Assembly: GCA_021836665.1 (NCBI GenBank)
Contig: JAKBHQ010000378.1
Coordinates: 1 to 5,375 of the forward strand
Length of the DNA stretch: 5,375 nt
Direction of reading: 5' to 3'
Source: Thermoplasmata archaeon
GTDB taxonomy: Bacteria; Actinomycetota; Acidimicrobiia; Acidimicrobiales; Acidimicrobiaceae
Below are positions 1 through 4,913 of this stretch, in pieces. The notes below the pieces were generated by a model that saw only the letters and a list, made by a program, of their open reading frames with translations, was not told the origin of the DNA and made no database searches. Each line of letters begins with the position of its first letter. Within the stretch, counting starts at the first letter, position 1. The translations under genes were made by a program, and so were the position numbers.

Positions 1-203
1 ACTTTAAACGTCCCACATCGACCTCTCCGACAGCACAGGTTTCCACACTGAAAGGTTGGCCGATTACCAATCACCTTCCCTGCATAAACTTGTGCAAGTC
101 CAGCTACTCCTTTGAACGCCGGCCCTGAATTGGCGCCTATAGCAATGAAGTTCAATGCAAAAAGGAGGACTACCAGATGCTCGACAAACAAGCCTGCGCT
201 CAC
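1..203 (-). CDS. Possible partial minus-strand ORF, N-terminal part, runs off left edge
   Basis: On the minus strand a frame is open from a GTG at 203-201 to the window edge (67 full codons). Stops TAA and TGA lie directly upstream, so no earlier start is possible. The translation has a hydrophobic, membrane-like stretch (HLVVLLFALNFIAIGA) followed by GPAFKGVAGLAQVYAGKVIG, which looks natural. The last 20 or so residues before the edge are Cys/Arg-rich and look out of frame. In the neighbouring frame the same bases read QPFSVETCAVGEVDVGRLK, which looks more protein-like, so a frameshift around positions 60-75 is possible. There is no clear Shine-Dalgarno sequence before the GTG. The family is not recognised. 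It overlaps the small plus-strand ORF starting at 177, and both cannot easily be real. An open frame of this length can occur by chance. Confidence 0.25.
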   Translation of the reverse strand, partial: MSAGLFVEHLVVLLFALNFIAIGANSGPAFKGVAGLAQVYAGKVIGNRPTFQCGNLCCRRGRCGTFK

Positions 204-311
204 GGGTTATCAATTTCTTCAGAAGGAGCTAGAGTGCGAAACAAGTGCGAGCTGGTAACGACCAGCACTCGCCGAGCAAACCTTTGTCCCTCTTTTCTGG
301 CGGGAGATTAA
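177..311 (+). CDS. Possible small ORF of 44 residues with strong ribosome binding site
   Basis: The ATG at 177 is preceded by AAAGGAGG (161-168) at the near-ideal spacing of 8 nt. The product would be 44 residues, starting MLDKQACAHGLSISSEGARV, with three cysteines, no membrane segment and no recognisable domain. Its TAA stop (309-311) shares one base with the ATG of a second small ORF (311-487), an arrangement typical of translational coupling. Against it: the purine-rich stretch is also the complement of Leu/Phe codons in the open minus-strand frame 1-203, so the binding site may be accidental. The product family is unknown. It could be a small protein, a leader peptide or chance. Confidence 0.25.
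   Translation: MLDKQACAHGLSISSEGARVRNKCELVTTSTRRANLCPSFLAGD
247..272 (+). other. Bulged hairpin with AACG loop
   Basis: GCTGGT (251-256) pairs perfectly with ACCAGC (261-266) around an AACG tetraloop (257-260). GCGA (247-250) then pairs with TCGC (269-272) across a 2-nt bulge (267-268). The result is 10 base pairs with a short loop, stable for this composition. It lies inside the candidate small ORF 177-311. It could be part of a structured RNA or a relic; no known RNA family is recognised and no T-run follows directly. Confidence 0.35.
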
Positions 312-487
312 TGAAAGCTTTCCAGCGCCTTCCGAACTACCTAGAAATAACCACTATGACCATTCCTCGTCGGCCCCACAAACAGCTATCAAAGAAAATG
401 ACAAGCAGGGATAGCTTGAGCGCTGGGCACACTTTTGTCAAAAGACTCGCTTTGCCATATGGAAGCTACATTTCCACATTTTTTTAA
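311..487 (+). CDS. Possible small basic ORF of 58 residues, coupled to the preceding small ORF
   Basis: This frame starts at ATG 311, overlapping the stop of the 44-residue ORF as TAATG, with GGGAG (302-306) 4 nt upstream as a weak ribosome binding site. The frame is also open upstream to a GTG at 245, giving 80 residues, but that start has no good binding site. The 58-residue product begins MKAFQRLPNYLEITT and is Lys/Arg-rich with a hydrophobic/aromatic end (GSYISTFF). No domain is recognised. A weak hairpin followed by TTTT lies directly after the stop. Coding status is uncertain and length alone does not support it. Confidence 0.2.
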   Translation: MKAFQRLPNYLEITTMTIPRRPHKQLSKKMTSRDSLSAGHTFVKRLALPYGSYISTFF

Positions 488-611
488 CGAGACTACTCGT
501 CTCCCTTTTGAAAAATTGATTTAACCAATTGGTCATCACGACACCTCAGCTGCAAACCTACTGGTCCTGCCACTCGAGACTCCATGATTGGCAGGACCAG
601 TCGTGAATGGT
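312..611. other. Stretch without recognised gene downstream of ald
   Basis: Apart from the doubtful 58-residue ORF, this stretch holds no coding region I can support on either strand. Directly after that ORF there are two mutually exclusive small hairpins: ACGAG-ACTA-CTCGT (487-500) and GAGAC-TACTC-GTCTC (489-503). They are followed by CCTTTTG, a weak terminator-like arrangement for plus-strand transcription. An imperfect AT-rich dyad, TTGATTTAACCAA, lies around 516-528. The strong inverted repeat at 560-601 is listed separately. Confidence 0.4.
560..601 (-). terminator. Strong inverted repeat just after ald, probable terminator or 3' stabilising hairpin
   Basis: ACTGGTCCTGCCA (560-572) and TGGCAGGACCAGT (589-601) are perfect 13-bp complementary arms around a 16-nt loop. 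The repeat begins 10 nt beyond the ald stop codon (612-614, minus strand), the usual place for a terminator. In the direction of ald transcription the stem is followed by AGGTTTGCAGC rather than a run of T, so it is not a canonical intrinsic terminator. It may act as a U-poor terminator or as a hairpin protecting the 3' end of the mRNA. Confidence 0.5.
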
Positions 612-1667
612 TTACTCAGCCAAAGCCCTTGCAACGGCCGGATGGACAATCTTGCCGTGAGAGATATTTAACGCACCAGCTATACGCTCGGAACTTGCAT
701 CTCGCGCAAGATCAAGCAATCTAGGAGCTACTGCTGCACTCAGGGCCCTGGACGCAGTACGCGGATACTGTCCAGGCACATTAGTCACGCAATAGTGAAT
801 AACGCCGGATTCCATAAAAGTCGGGTGAGAAAGTGATGTAGGTCTAGAAGTTTCGATACATCCTCCCTGATCAATCGCCAGATCCACCACAACTGATCCA
901 GGCCTCATGGAGGCAATATGGTCCCGTTTCACCAGGTGAGGTGCCTTGGCGCCAGTGACCAATGCTGCACCCACCACTAGGTCGGCGCCTGAAACAGCCT
1001 CTGCAATTGCGCTATCAGAAGACGCCAGAGTCGATGAAACAGTGCCTTCCATGTGGGCCTGATATAAACGGTGAAGATCTATATCGATTCCAGTTACTTC
1101 GGCGTCCATGCCCCGAGCACCGCGAGCTGCCATTGTTCCAGCTACTCCCAATCCGACTACCACTACTCTCGCCGGCTGTACCCCTGCGGCGCCACCTAGC
1201 AGGGTTCCCGAACCAGATGCCAGATAGTAAGCACCAACAATTGCAGCAGCCCTGCCTGCTATTTCGCTCATTGGAGCCAGCAAAGGGAGACCCTGAGGAT
1301 AAGTTAGCGTCTCGAAAGCAAAGGCTTCAACCCCACTCTCCTGGAGCGCCGTAGCTAGCTTTGGTTCGGCGGCCAAGTGCAAGTAGTCAAACAGAATAAG
1401 TCCCTCACGGAAAAACTTGTACTCCGCATCCTGAGGCTCTTTCACCTTGACTACTAGATCTGAAGCCCAGACCTCCTCCGCGCTAGAAACGATCGCCGCC
1501 CCAACCCTCTTGTAATCATCATCGCTGAATCCAGCTCCGACTCCAGCCGAGGCCTGTACTCTCACCTGAAATCCGGCTGCTACAGCAGACGCTACGGCAC
1601 TTGGCTCAAGAGCTACCCGCCTTTCGCCATCCTTTGTCTCTTTTGGAAGTCCGATACTACGAACCAT
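612..1667 (-). CDS. ald: Alanine dehydrogenase
   Basis: A cytoplasmic enzyme that reversibly deaminates L-alanine to pyruvate and ammonia with NAD+. The 351-residue product matches the AlaDh/PNT family along its full length, slightly short of the usual 370 or so. The N-terminal substrate domain begins GLPKETKDGERRVAL, including Arg17, with the substrate-binding lysine in VKVKEP (Lys76) and the catalytic histidine in DYLHLA (His97). The Rossmann motif VGLGVAG is at 171-177, with an acidic residue after the next strand (GIDID, 193-197). VDLAIDQGG (261-269) carries the catalytic aspartate Asp266. HYCVTNVPGQYPRTAS (291-306) is a family signature. These alanine-specific motifs argue against a transhydrogenase alpha subunit. 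The ATG start is supported by AAGGAG 5 nt upstream. It is divergent from the ggt-like gene across a spacer with several dyads and is followed by a strong inverted repeat. Lrp/AsnC-type control is common for ald, but no regulator gene is visible here. Confidence 0.96.
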   Translation of the reverse strand: MVRSIGLPKETKDGERRVALEPSAVASAVAAGFQVRVQASAGVGAGFSDDDYKRVGAAIVSSAEEVWASDLVVKVKEPQDAEYKFFREGLILFDYLHLAAEPKLATALQESGVEAFAFETLTYPQGLPLLAPMSEIAGRAAAIVGAYYLASGSGTLLGGAAGVQPARVVVVGLGVAGTMAARGARGMDAEVTGIDIDLHRLYQAHMEGTVSSTLASSDSAIAEAVSGADLVVGAALVTGAKAPHLVKRDHIASMRPGSVVVDLAIDQGGCIETSRPTSLSHPTFMESGVIHYCVTNVPGQYPRTASRALSAAVAPRLLDLARDASSERIAGALNISHGKIVHPAVARALAE

Positions 1668-1672
1668 AAAAG

Positions 1673-1678
1673 CTCCTT
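1673..1678 (-). promoter_or_regulatory. Ribosome binding site of ald
   Basis: AAGGAG on the minus strand, 5 nt before the ATG (1667-1665). It fixes the start of ald and so the N-terminus MVRSIGLPKE. Confidence 0.8.
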
Positions 1679-1719
1679 GATTTGGTACTGGTCGACATGA
1701 ACCAGGTCAATTAACTATC

Positions 1720-1738
1720 CGTCAAGTTTCTATTGACG
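1720..1738. promoter_or_regulatory. Dyad CGTCAA-N7-TTGACG, possible operator
   Basis: Perfect 6-bp inverted arms (1720-1725 and 1733-1738) with a 7-nt spacer lie in the ald/ggt divergent spacer. This is the geometry of a site for a dimeric helix-turn-helix regulator. Which regulator binds is unknown. Confidence 0.4.
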
Positions 1739-1739
1739 A

Positions 1740-1767
1740 ACCATACATACTGTAGACAATTCTTCAA
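1740..1767 (-). promoter_or_regulatory. Tentative ald promoter
   Basis: Minus-strand TTGAAG (1767-1762) and TATGGT (1745-1740) are separated by 16 nt and match the -35 and -10 consensus at four of six positions each. The dyad CGTCAA/TTGACG (1720-1738) would lie right at the transcription start, a position suited to a repressor site. The match is weak and other pairs cannot be excluded. Confidence 0.25.
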
Positions 1768-1770
1768 ACA

Positions 1771-1785
1771 TTTTCCTATGGAAAA
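1771..1785. promoter_or_regulatory. Dyad TTTTCC-TAT-GGAAAA, possible operator
   Basis: A perfect 15-bp dyad with 6-bp arms and a 3-nt centre, midway between ald and ggt. A 15-bp AT-rich dyad is the size expected of Lrp/AsnC family sites, and such proteins often control ald. The link to that family is inference. Confidence 0.4.
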
Positions 1786-1801
1786 CGCACTTTCTTATCC
1801 A

Positions 1802-1822
1802 CTTATGTGTTGAAAACATAAG
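1802..1822. promoter_or_regulatory. Dyad CTTATGT-N7-ACATAAG, possible operator
   Basis: Perfect 7-bp inverted arms (1802-1808 and 1816-1822) with a 7-nt spacer, about 130 bp before the ggt-like start. It is the third perfect dyad in the divergent spacer and has the same spacer length as the one at 1720-1738, though the arm sequences differ. Confidence 0.4.
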
Positions 1823-1878
1823 ATTTCTGCCCGATGACTGCGTTTTCGGGCAAACTCATCACTTCCCGCAAACTCCTT

Positions 1879-1884
1879 TACAAT
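1879..1884 (+). promoter_or_regulatory. Tentative -10 element for the ggt-like gene
   Basis: TACAAT matches the -10 consensus TATAAT at five of six positions and lies about 70 bp before the likely start codon. No -35 box is seen at the right distance, so transcription from here would need an activator, or the match is accidental. Confidence 0.2.
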
Positions 1885-1951
1885 CAGGTGTTACCTAATA
1901 GCAATCTATCAAAACGGGGACGAGCAAATTCAGTTTTGGTAGCCTTTGAGC

Positions 1952-3583
1952 ATGACGGACCAAACATCAGCCCCGACTCCCGGAGGGAATTGGATAGGAA
2001 CTTTATCGACGACAGACCCGCTTGCCACCAAAGCAGGGATCGATACACTTAGGTCGGGGGGTAGCGCTATTGATGCCGCTATTGCGGCAAATGCAGTACT
2101 TTCCGTAACTGCACAGCACATGTGTGGGCTTGGCGGAGATCTCTTAGCAACGGTCTATGACCCATCCCAAGCTGACATAAATAAGAGGGTCGTCGGCCTG
2201 AACTCCTCCGGCACTTCGTCGAAACGTGCTAGTGCCGCAAGGCTAAGAGCTGAGGGAAAAACTGCCATGCCCCGGTTAGGAAGGATCGAATCGGTTACGG
2301 TGCCGGGCTGCGTAGACGGATGGAGTGAGCTCCACGCTCGATACGGCAAACTTCCGTGGTCACGACTGTTCGATAGCGCTATCGACATCGCTCGGAATGG
2401 CTTTGCTGCCTCAGAGACTTTAGCGGAGGATGCGGAGGAAATTTCCACCCTTAAAGCTGCCAGTGAATTTCGAAGTTCCTTTAACAAACATTATGAAGCG
2501 GGTACTTTGGTGAGACGACCCGGAATTGCAGGAGTGCTCGAAAATCTGCAGAGTGGCTCGAGAGACGATTTCTATCTCGGCGGATTTGGGAAAGAGCTGA
2601 TAGAAATATCAGCAGGTTATTTTGACAAAAACGACTTTTTACAGAGCTGTGCACGGTGGGTAGAACCTATTTCCGTTGATGCTTTTGGTCGAACGATCCA
2701 TTCACTCCCACCCAACTCTCAAGGAGCGGTACTCCTAGCTGCTTCGTCGATCGCCGATGAGATTGGGGTCACGAGTGAACTACTCGAAGACGAGCTAATG
2801 CACGTCTTGATTGAATCGGCCCGTCTTGGGGGTTTTGACAGAAACCAATGGCTATATGATGGGGCGAAATTCTATGCGCATTTCACCAGTTCAGAGCTAA
2901 GCAGAAGGGCTTCGCTATTCGACCGGGAGAGATCGGTCATTTTACCAGATGCGCATATCCAGCCCGGAGACACAATTGCACTTCTCGCCGTAGATTCTTC
3001 TGGACTTGGAATTAGCCTGATCCAGTCGAATGCAAGCAGCTTTGGATCTCGTTTGCTAACCCCTAATAGTCAGATATTTCTCCACAATCGCGGAATGGGA
3101 TTCAATCTAGAGCCCGACTCTCCTAATGAGTTTGGACCAAACAAGCGGCCCATTCACACTCTGACCCCCGTGATTGCCACAAAGCCCGGAGGCAAATTAG
3201 ATTTGCTTGTCGGAACGATGGGCGGAGACGCCCAGCCACAAATACTTCTCCAGCTCCTTGTGAATCGGCTCATTCTGAATATGGAGCCTAAGGCAGCGGT
3301 AAGTGCTTCAAGATTCATCTTGGAACCCGCGCCTCCATTACAAACTCAAGCATTTTCTACCTGGGATAAGAAAGGCAAGGTCGGCGTACGACTCGAATCG
3401 ACCTCTAATCCCCAATTGGCCATCAGCCTGAAGCGCCGCGGCCATCTAGTTCGCACCGCTGTGGCACAAGATAGCTCGTTTGGTCACTCTCACATGATCC
3501 AGATCACCGATTCAGCCGCCATCGGCTTCTGCGACGAACGCAGCCGAGGTGGCATCTGTCTTCAGGGTTTCGCCAATCCATAG
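1952..3583 (+). CDS. Gamma-glutamyltransferase-like Ntn-hydrolase, YwrD type
   Basis: A 543-residue gamma-glutamyltranspeptidase family protein. Such enzymes hydrolyse or transfer the gamma-glutamyl group of glutathione and related compounds after self-cleavage into two subunits. N-terminal signatures are STTDPLATKAGIDTLRSGGSAIDAAIAAN, interrupted by no gap, then CGLGGD (58-63) and VPGCVDGW (117-124) followed by HARYGKLPWSRLFD. The predicted nucleophile is Thr341 in GDTIALLAVD, giving subunits of about 340 and 203 residues. Small-subunit motifs are SLIQSNASSFGS, NKRPIHTLTP (397-406) and the oxyanion-type GTMGGD (421-426). The lid loop of the E. coli enzyme is missing (NEFGPNKRP is short). No signal peptide is seen, so it is probably cytoplasmic, unlike classical periplasmic GGT. 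An in-frame TAG at 1940-1942 limits the start to TTG 1946 or ATG 1952. I chose ATG, but neither has a good ribosome binding site. It is divergent from ald. True substrate unknown. Confidence 0.9.
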   Translation: MTDQTSAPTPGGNWIGTLSTTDPLATKAGIDTLRSGGSAIDAAIAANAVLSVTAQHMCGLGGDLLATVYDPSQADINKRVVGLNSSGTSSKRASAARLRAEGKTAMPRLGRIESVTVPGCVDGWSELHARYGKLPWSRLFDSAIDIARNGFAASETLAEDAEEISTLKAASEFRSSFNKHYEAGTLVRRPGIAGVLENLQSGSRDDFYLGGFGKELIEISAGYFDKNDFLQSCARWVEPISVDAFGRTIHSLPPNSQGAVLLAASSIADEIGVTSELLEDELMHVLIESARLGGFDRNQWLYDGAKFYAHFTSSELSRRASLFDRERSVILPDAHIQPGDTIALLAVDSSGLGISLIQSNASSFGSRLLTPNSQIFLHNRGMGFNLEPDSPNEFGPNKRPIHTLTPVIATKPGGKLDLLVGTMGGDAQPQILLQLLVNRLILNMEPKAAVSASRFILEPAPPLQTQAFSTWDKKGKVGVRLESTSNPQLAISLKRRGHLVRTAVAQDSSFGHSHMIQITDSAAIGFCDERSRGGICLQGFANP

Positions 3584-3728
3584 CCTGATGAACCTCTTTG
3601 CTCTTGCGGGCTGGGTGGTTCACTTGCCAACCAATGGTATTCGCTTAGCCATCTTTCTTCGCGAGCCTTGTCAAGGTCACGGGTTTGACCACCATGGGTA
3701 ATCTTCGACTAGCGACTTCGAATTTGAT

Positions 3729-3751
3729 AGCTGTTCTAGCTGAGGTTTTTT
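3729..3751 (+). terminator. Weak candidate terminator of the ggt-like gene
   Basis: AGCT-GTTCT-AGCT (3729-3741) can form only a short 4-bp stem, followed by GAGG and a run of six T (3746-3751). It lies about 150 bp after the stop, so support is poor. No better plus-strand terminator is visible in the spacer. Confidence 0.2.
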
Positions 3752-3799
3752 GGATTTAGCAAAGTCGAAGCAGCAATGAACAAGACCGGGCTTTCCCCA

Positions 3800-3810
3800 A
3801 CCTTAAAGGT
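3800..3810. promoter_or_regulatory. Palindrome ACCTT-A-AAGGT upstream of the heptamer array
   Basis: A perfect 11-bp palindrome with 5-bp arms. The same half-sites recur at 3943-3959 on the far side of the heptamer array, so the two may form a pair of sites for one regulator. Short palindromes also arise by chance. Confidence 0.3.
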
Positions 3811-3830
3811 AAAAGGATTAGCGCTTGCTC

Positions 3831-3905
3831 ATCTGGTATCTGGTATCTGGTATCTGGTATCTGGTATCTGGTATCTGGTATCTGGTATCTGGTATCTGGT
3901 ATCTG
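3831..3905. repeat. Heptanucleotide tandem array, 10.7 copies of ATCTGGT
   Basis: Ten identical copies of ATCTGGT run from 3831 to 3900, followed by a partial copy ATCTG (3901-3905). On the other strand the unit is ACCAGAT. No copy differs from the others, which points to recent expansion or ongoing slippage. The unit length is not a multiple of three, so all frames are cycled, and read through on either strand the array gives 7-residue repeats. It lies about 160 bp before the YbjQ-type gene, in non-coding DNA. Similar heptamer arrays occur in many bacterial genomes, for example the STRR sequences of cyanobacteria, and often vary between strains. Confidence 0.97.
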
Positions 3906-3942
3906 TGGCTTCAGAAAATTACACGCACTGGTAGCCTGGCAC

Positions 3943-3959
3943 ACCTTTACGGGAAAGGT
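3943..3959. promoter_or_regulatory. Dyad ACCTTT-ACGGG-AAAGGT between the heptamer array and the YbjQ-type gene
   Basis: Perfect 6-bp arms (3943-3948 and 3954-3959) around a 5-nt centre, about 105 bp before the start codon of the downstream gene. This fits an operator or a small mRNA hairpin. The half-sites match those of the palindrome at 3800-3810. Confidence 0.35.
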
Positions 3960-4053
3960 CTATCCATTTCCTTAGCTAAAAAATATTCCGGCGGTGCCCA
4001 GGCAGGCCTACTAGAAGTGATAGGTTTTGAGTTGCACAAGCCCCGTGTGCCTT

Positions 4054-4058
4054 GGAGG
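4054..4058 (+). promoter_or_regulatory. Ribosome binding site that decides the start of the YbjQ-type gene
   Basis: GGAGG lies 5 nt before ATG 4064. A TTG at 4052 in the same frame overlaps this site and has none of its own, so ATG 4064 is the better start. Confidence 0.8.
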
Positions 4059-4063
4059 ATAAA

Positions 4064-4864
4064 ATGGATCAAATCTCAATTCAACCAGCCAAAACCCGAC
4101 TAGCCCACACCTTGGGATCTCCCGGAGGAAATACCTTCACTTCGGATCTATCAGTCTCAGAATTTGCACTCTTGGACGATGTTGGTTACCAGCCGCTCGG
4201 TTTTGTCATGGGAACTTCAATTTATCATGTAGGCATTCAAGTAGCTCGGTGGGGAAGTTCGCAGGAACTCACGGTCCTTACCCAAGCGATGTATTCAGCC
4301 CGAGAGCTAGCTCTCAGCCGTATGGAAGCCGAAGCGGGCGAGCTTGGCGCGGATGGCATCTGTGGAGTGCACATCGAGATGAATATGTATGCATGGGGAC
4401 AGGACGTTTTAGAGTTTATCGCCGCAGGCACCGCGATAAGGAGTAAAGATCATCCAGGGGAATCTAAGCGTCCCGACGGCAAACCGTTCACTTCAGATCT
4501 TTCAGGCCAGGACATGTTTATGCTGGCCCAAAGAGGGTACGTGCCGGTAGCATTTTGCCTAGGAACCTGTGTCTACCACGTAGCCCACCAATCCATGATG
4601 TCGGCATTAAAGCAGACCGGCACCAACGTTGAAATGGCTCAATACACCCAAGACATCTATACAGCCAGAGAAATGGCCCTCTCAAGGATGCAGGCTGAAG
4701 CTGAACGCTCCTCGGCTTTAGGAATAGTAGGAACTAACCTCATCGTCTCAAACCACGTTTGGGGTGAACATGCAACTGAGTTCCTAGCCATGGGCACAGC
4801 CATTAGACCCACCGAGAAAAGGCACAGTTCGGAATCGATCTCGCTTACTCTCCCTTATAACTAG
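4064..4864 (+). CDS. Protein with two tandem YbjQ/UPF0145 (putative heavy-metal-binding) domains
   Basis: A 266-residue protein made of two related halves, about 24-126 and 141-248. Both share, in the same order, FTSDLS (25-30 and 142-147), a GY..(V/L)GF-type strand, GT..YHV (50-56 and 167-173), Y.ARE.ALSRM.AEA (77-91 and 199-213), a WG pair (111-112 and 233-234) and EF.A.GTAIR (117-126 and 239-248). This pattern fits the YbjQ_1 family, whose usual members are single domains of about 105 residues that assemble into oligomers. The metal-binding role is only putative in the family. No signal peptide or membrane helix is seen, so it is probably cytoplasmic. Cysteines occur at 100, 165 and 169, with no conserved metal-ligand cluster. 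The gene stands alone after a 480-bp spacer and converges on the broken right-edge gene. The function is unknown. Confidence 0.85.
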   Translation: MDQISIQPAKTRLAHTLGSPGGNTFTSDLSVSEFALLDDVGYQPLGFVMGTSIYHVGIQVARWGSSQELTVLTQAMYSARELALSRMEAEAGELGADGICGVHIEMNMYAWGQDVLEFIAAGTAIRSKDHPGESKRPDGKPFTSDLSGQDMFMLAQRGYVPVAFCLGTCVYHVAHQSMMSALKQTGTNVEMAQYTQDIYTAREMALSRMQAEAERSSALGIVGTNLIVSNHVWGEHATEFLAMGTAIRPTEKRHSSESISLTLPYN

Positions 4865-4913
4865 TTGGATCCTGTTTCACAAAGAACCAAGGTTGGATCA
4901 AGCGACTAGCCGT
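4864..4913. other. Short convergent spacer with an 8-bp direct repeat
   Basis: Only about 50 bp separate the end of the YbjQ-type gene from the end of the minus-strand open frame. GTTGGATC occurs at 4864-4871 and again at 4892-4899. No convincing hairpin and T-run terminator is seen for either direction. Confidence 0.35.

Larger units (their letters stand above)
3584..4063. other. Non-coding spacer between ggt and the YbjQ-type gene
   Basis: This 480-bp stretch contains no coding region I can support. After the ggt-like stop come a weak inverted repeat TGAACC (3589-3594)/GGTTCA (3617-3622) with a long loop, and GGTCA-N6-TGACC (3675-3690). A run of six T follows a 4-bp AGCT stem at 3729-3751 and could serve as a poor terminator. 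The heptamer array (3831-3905) and two ACCTT/AAGGT dyads follow. Frames open across the array on both strands give repetitive translations (LVSGIWY or DTRYQIP units) that look spurious. Confidence 0.6.

Noticed and set aside
962..1354. 130-codon plus-strand frame inside ald
   Set aside because: It is antisense to the well-supported ald gene, is rich in Pro, Leu, Arg and Gln, and has no binding site or recognisable domain.
245..1705. Recurring CTGGT/ACCAG arms in three separate inverted repeats (252-265, 561-600, 1688-1705)
   Set aside because: The shared core is only 5 bp, and the spacing and flanks differ, so a common element is not supported.
1834..2052. Small plus-strand frame overlapping the ggt start
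   Set aside because: There is no ribosome binding site at ATG 1834 and about 100 bp overlap the well-supported ggt-like frame.
3669..3674. Perfect minus-strand TTGACA as a promoter
   Set aside because: No acceptable -10 box follows at 16-18 nt and no minus-strand gene lies downstream.
3756..3944. Minus-strand frame through the array with DTRYQIP repeats
   Set aside because: Only the repeat keeps it open; the flanks carry no domain and there is no ribosome binding site.
3825..4103. Plus-strand frame through the heptamer array starting at TTG 3825 with AAAAGGA upstream
   Set aside because: The translation is repeat-derived (LVSGIWY units) and then featureless, and it overlaps the real start at 4064. 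I considered phase-variable fusion to the YbjQ-type gene, but a TGA at 4028-4030 in that gene's frame blocks any read-in whatever the repeat number.
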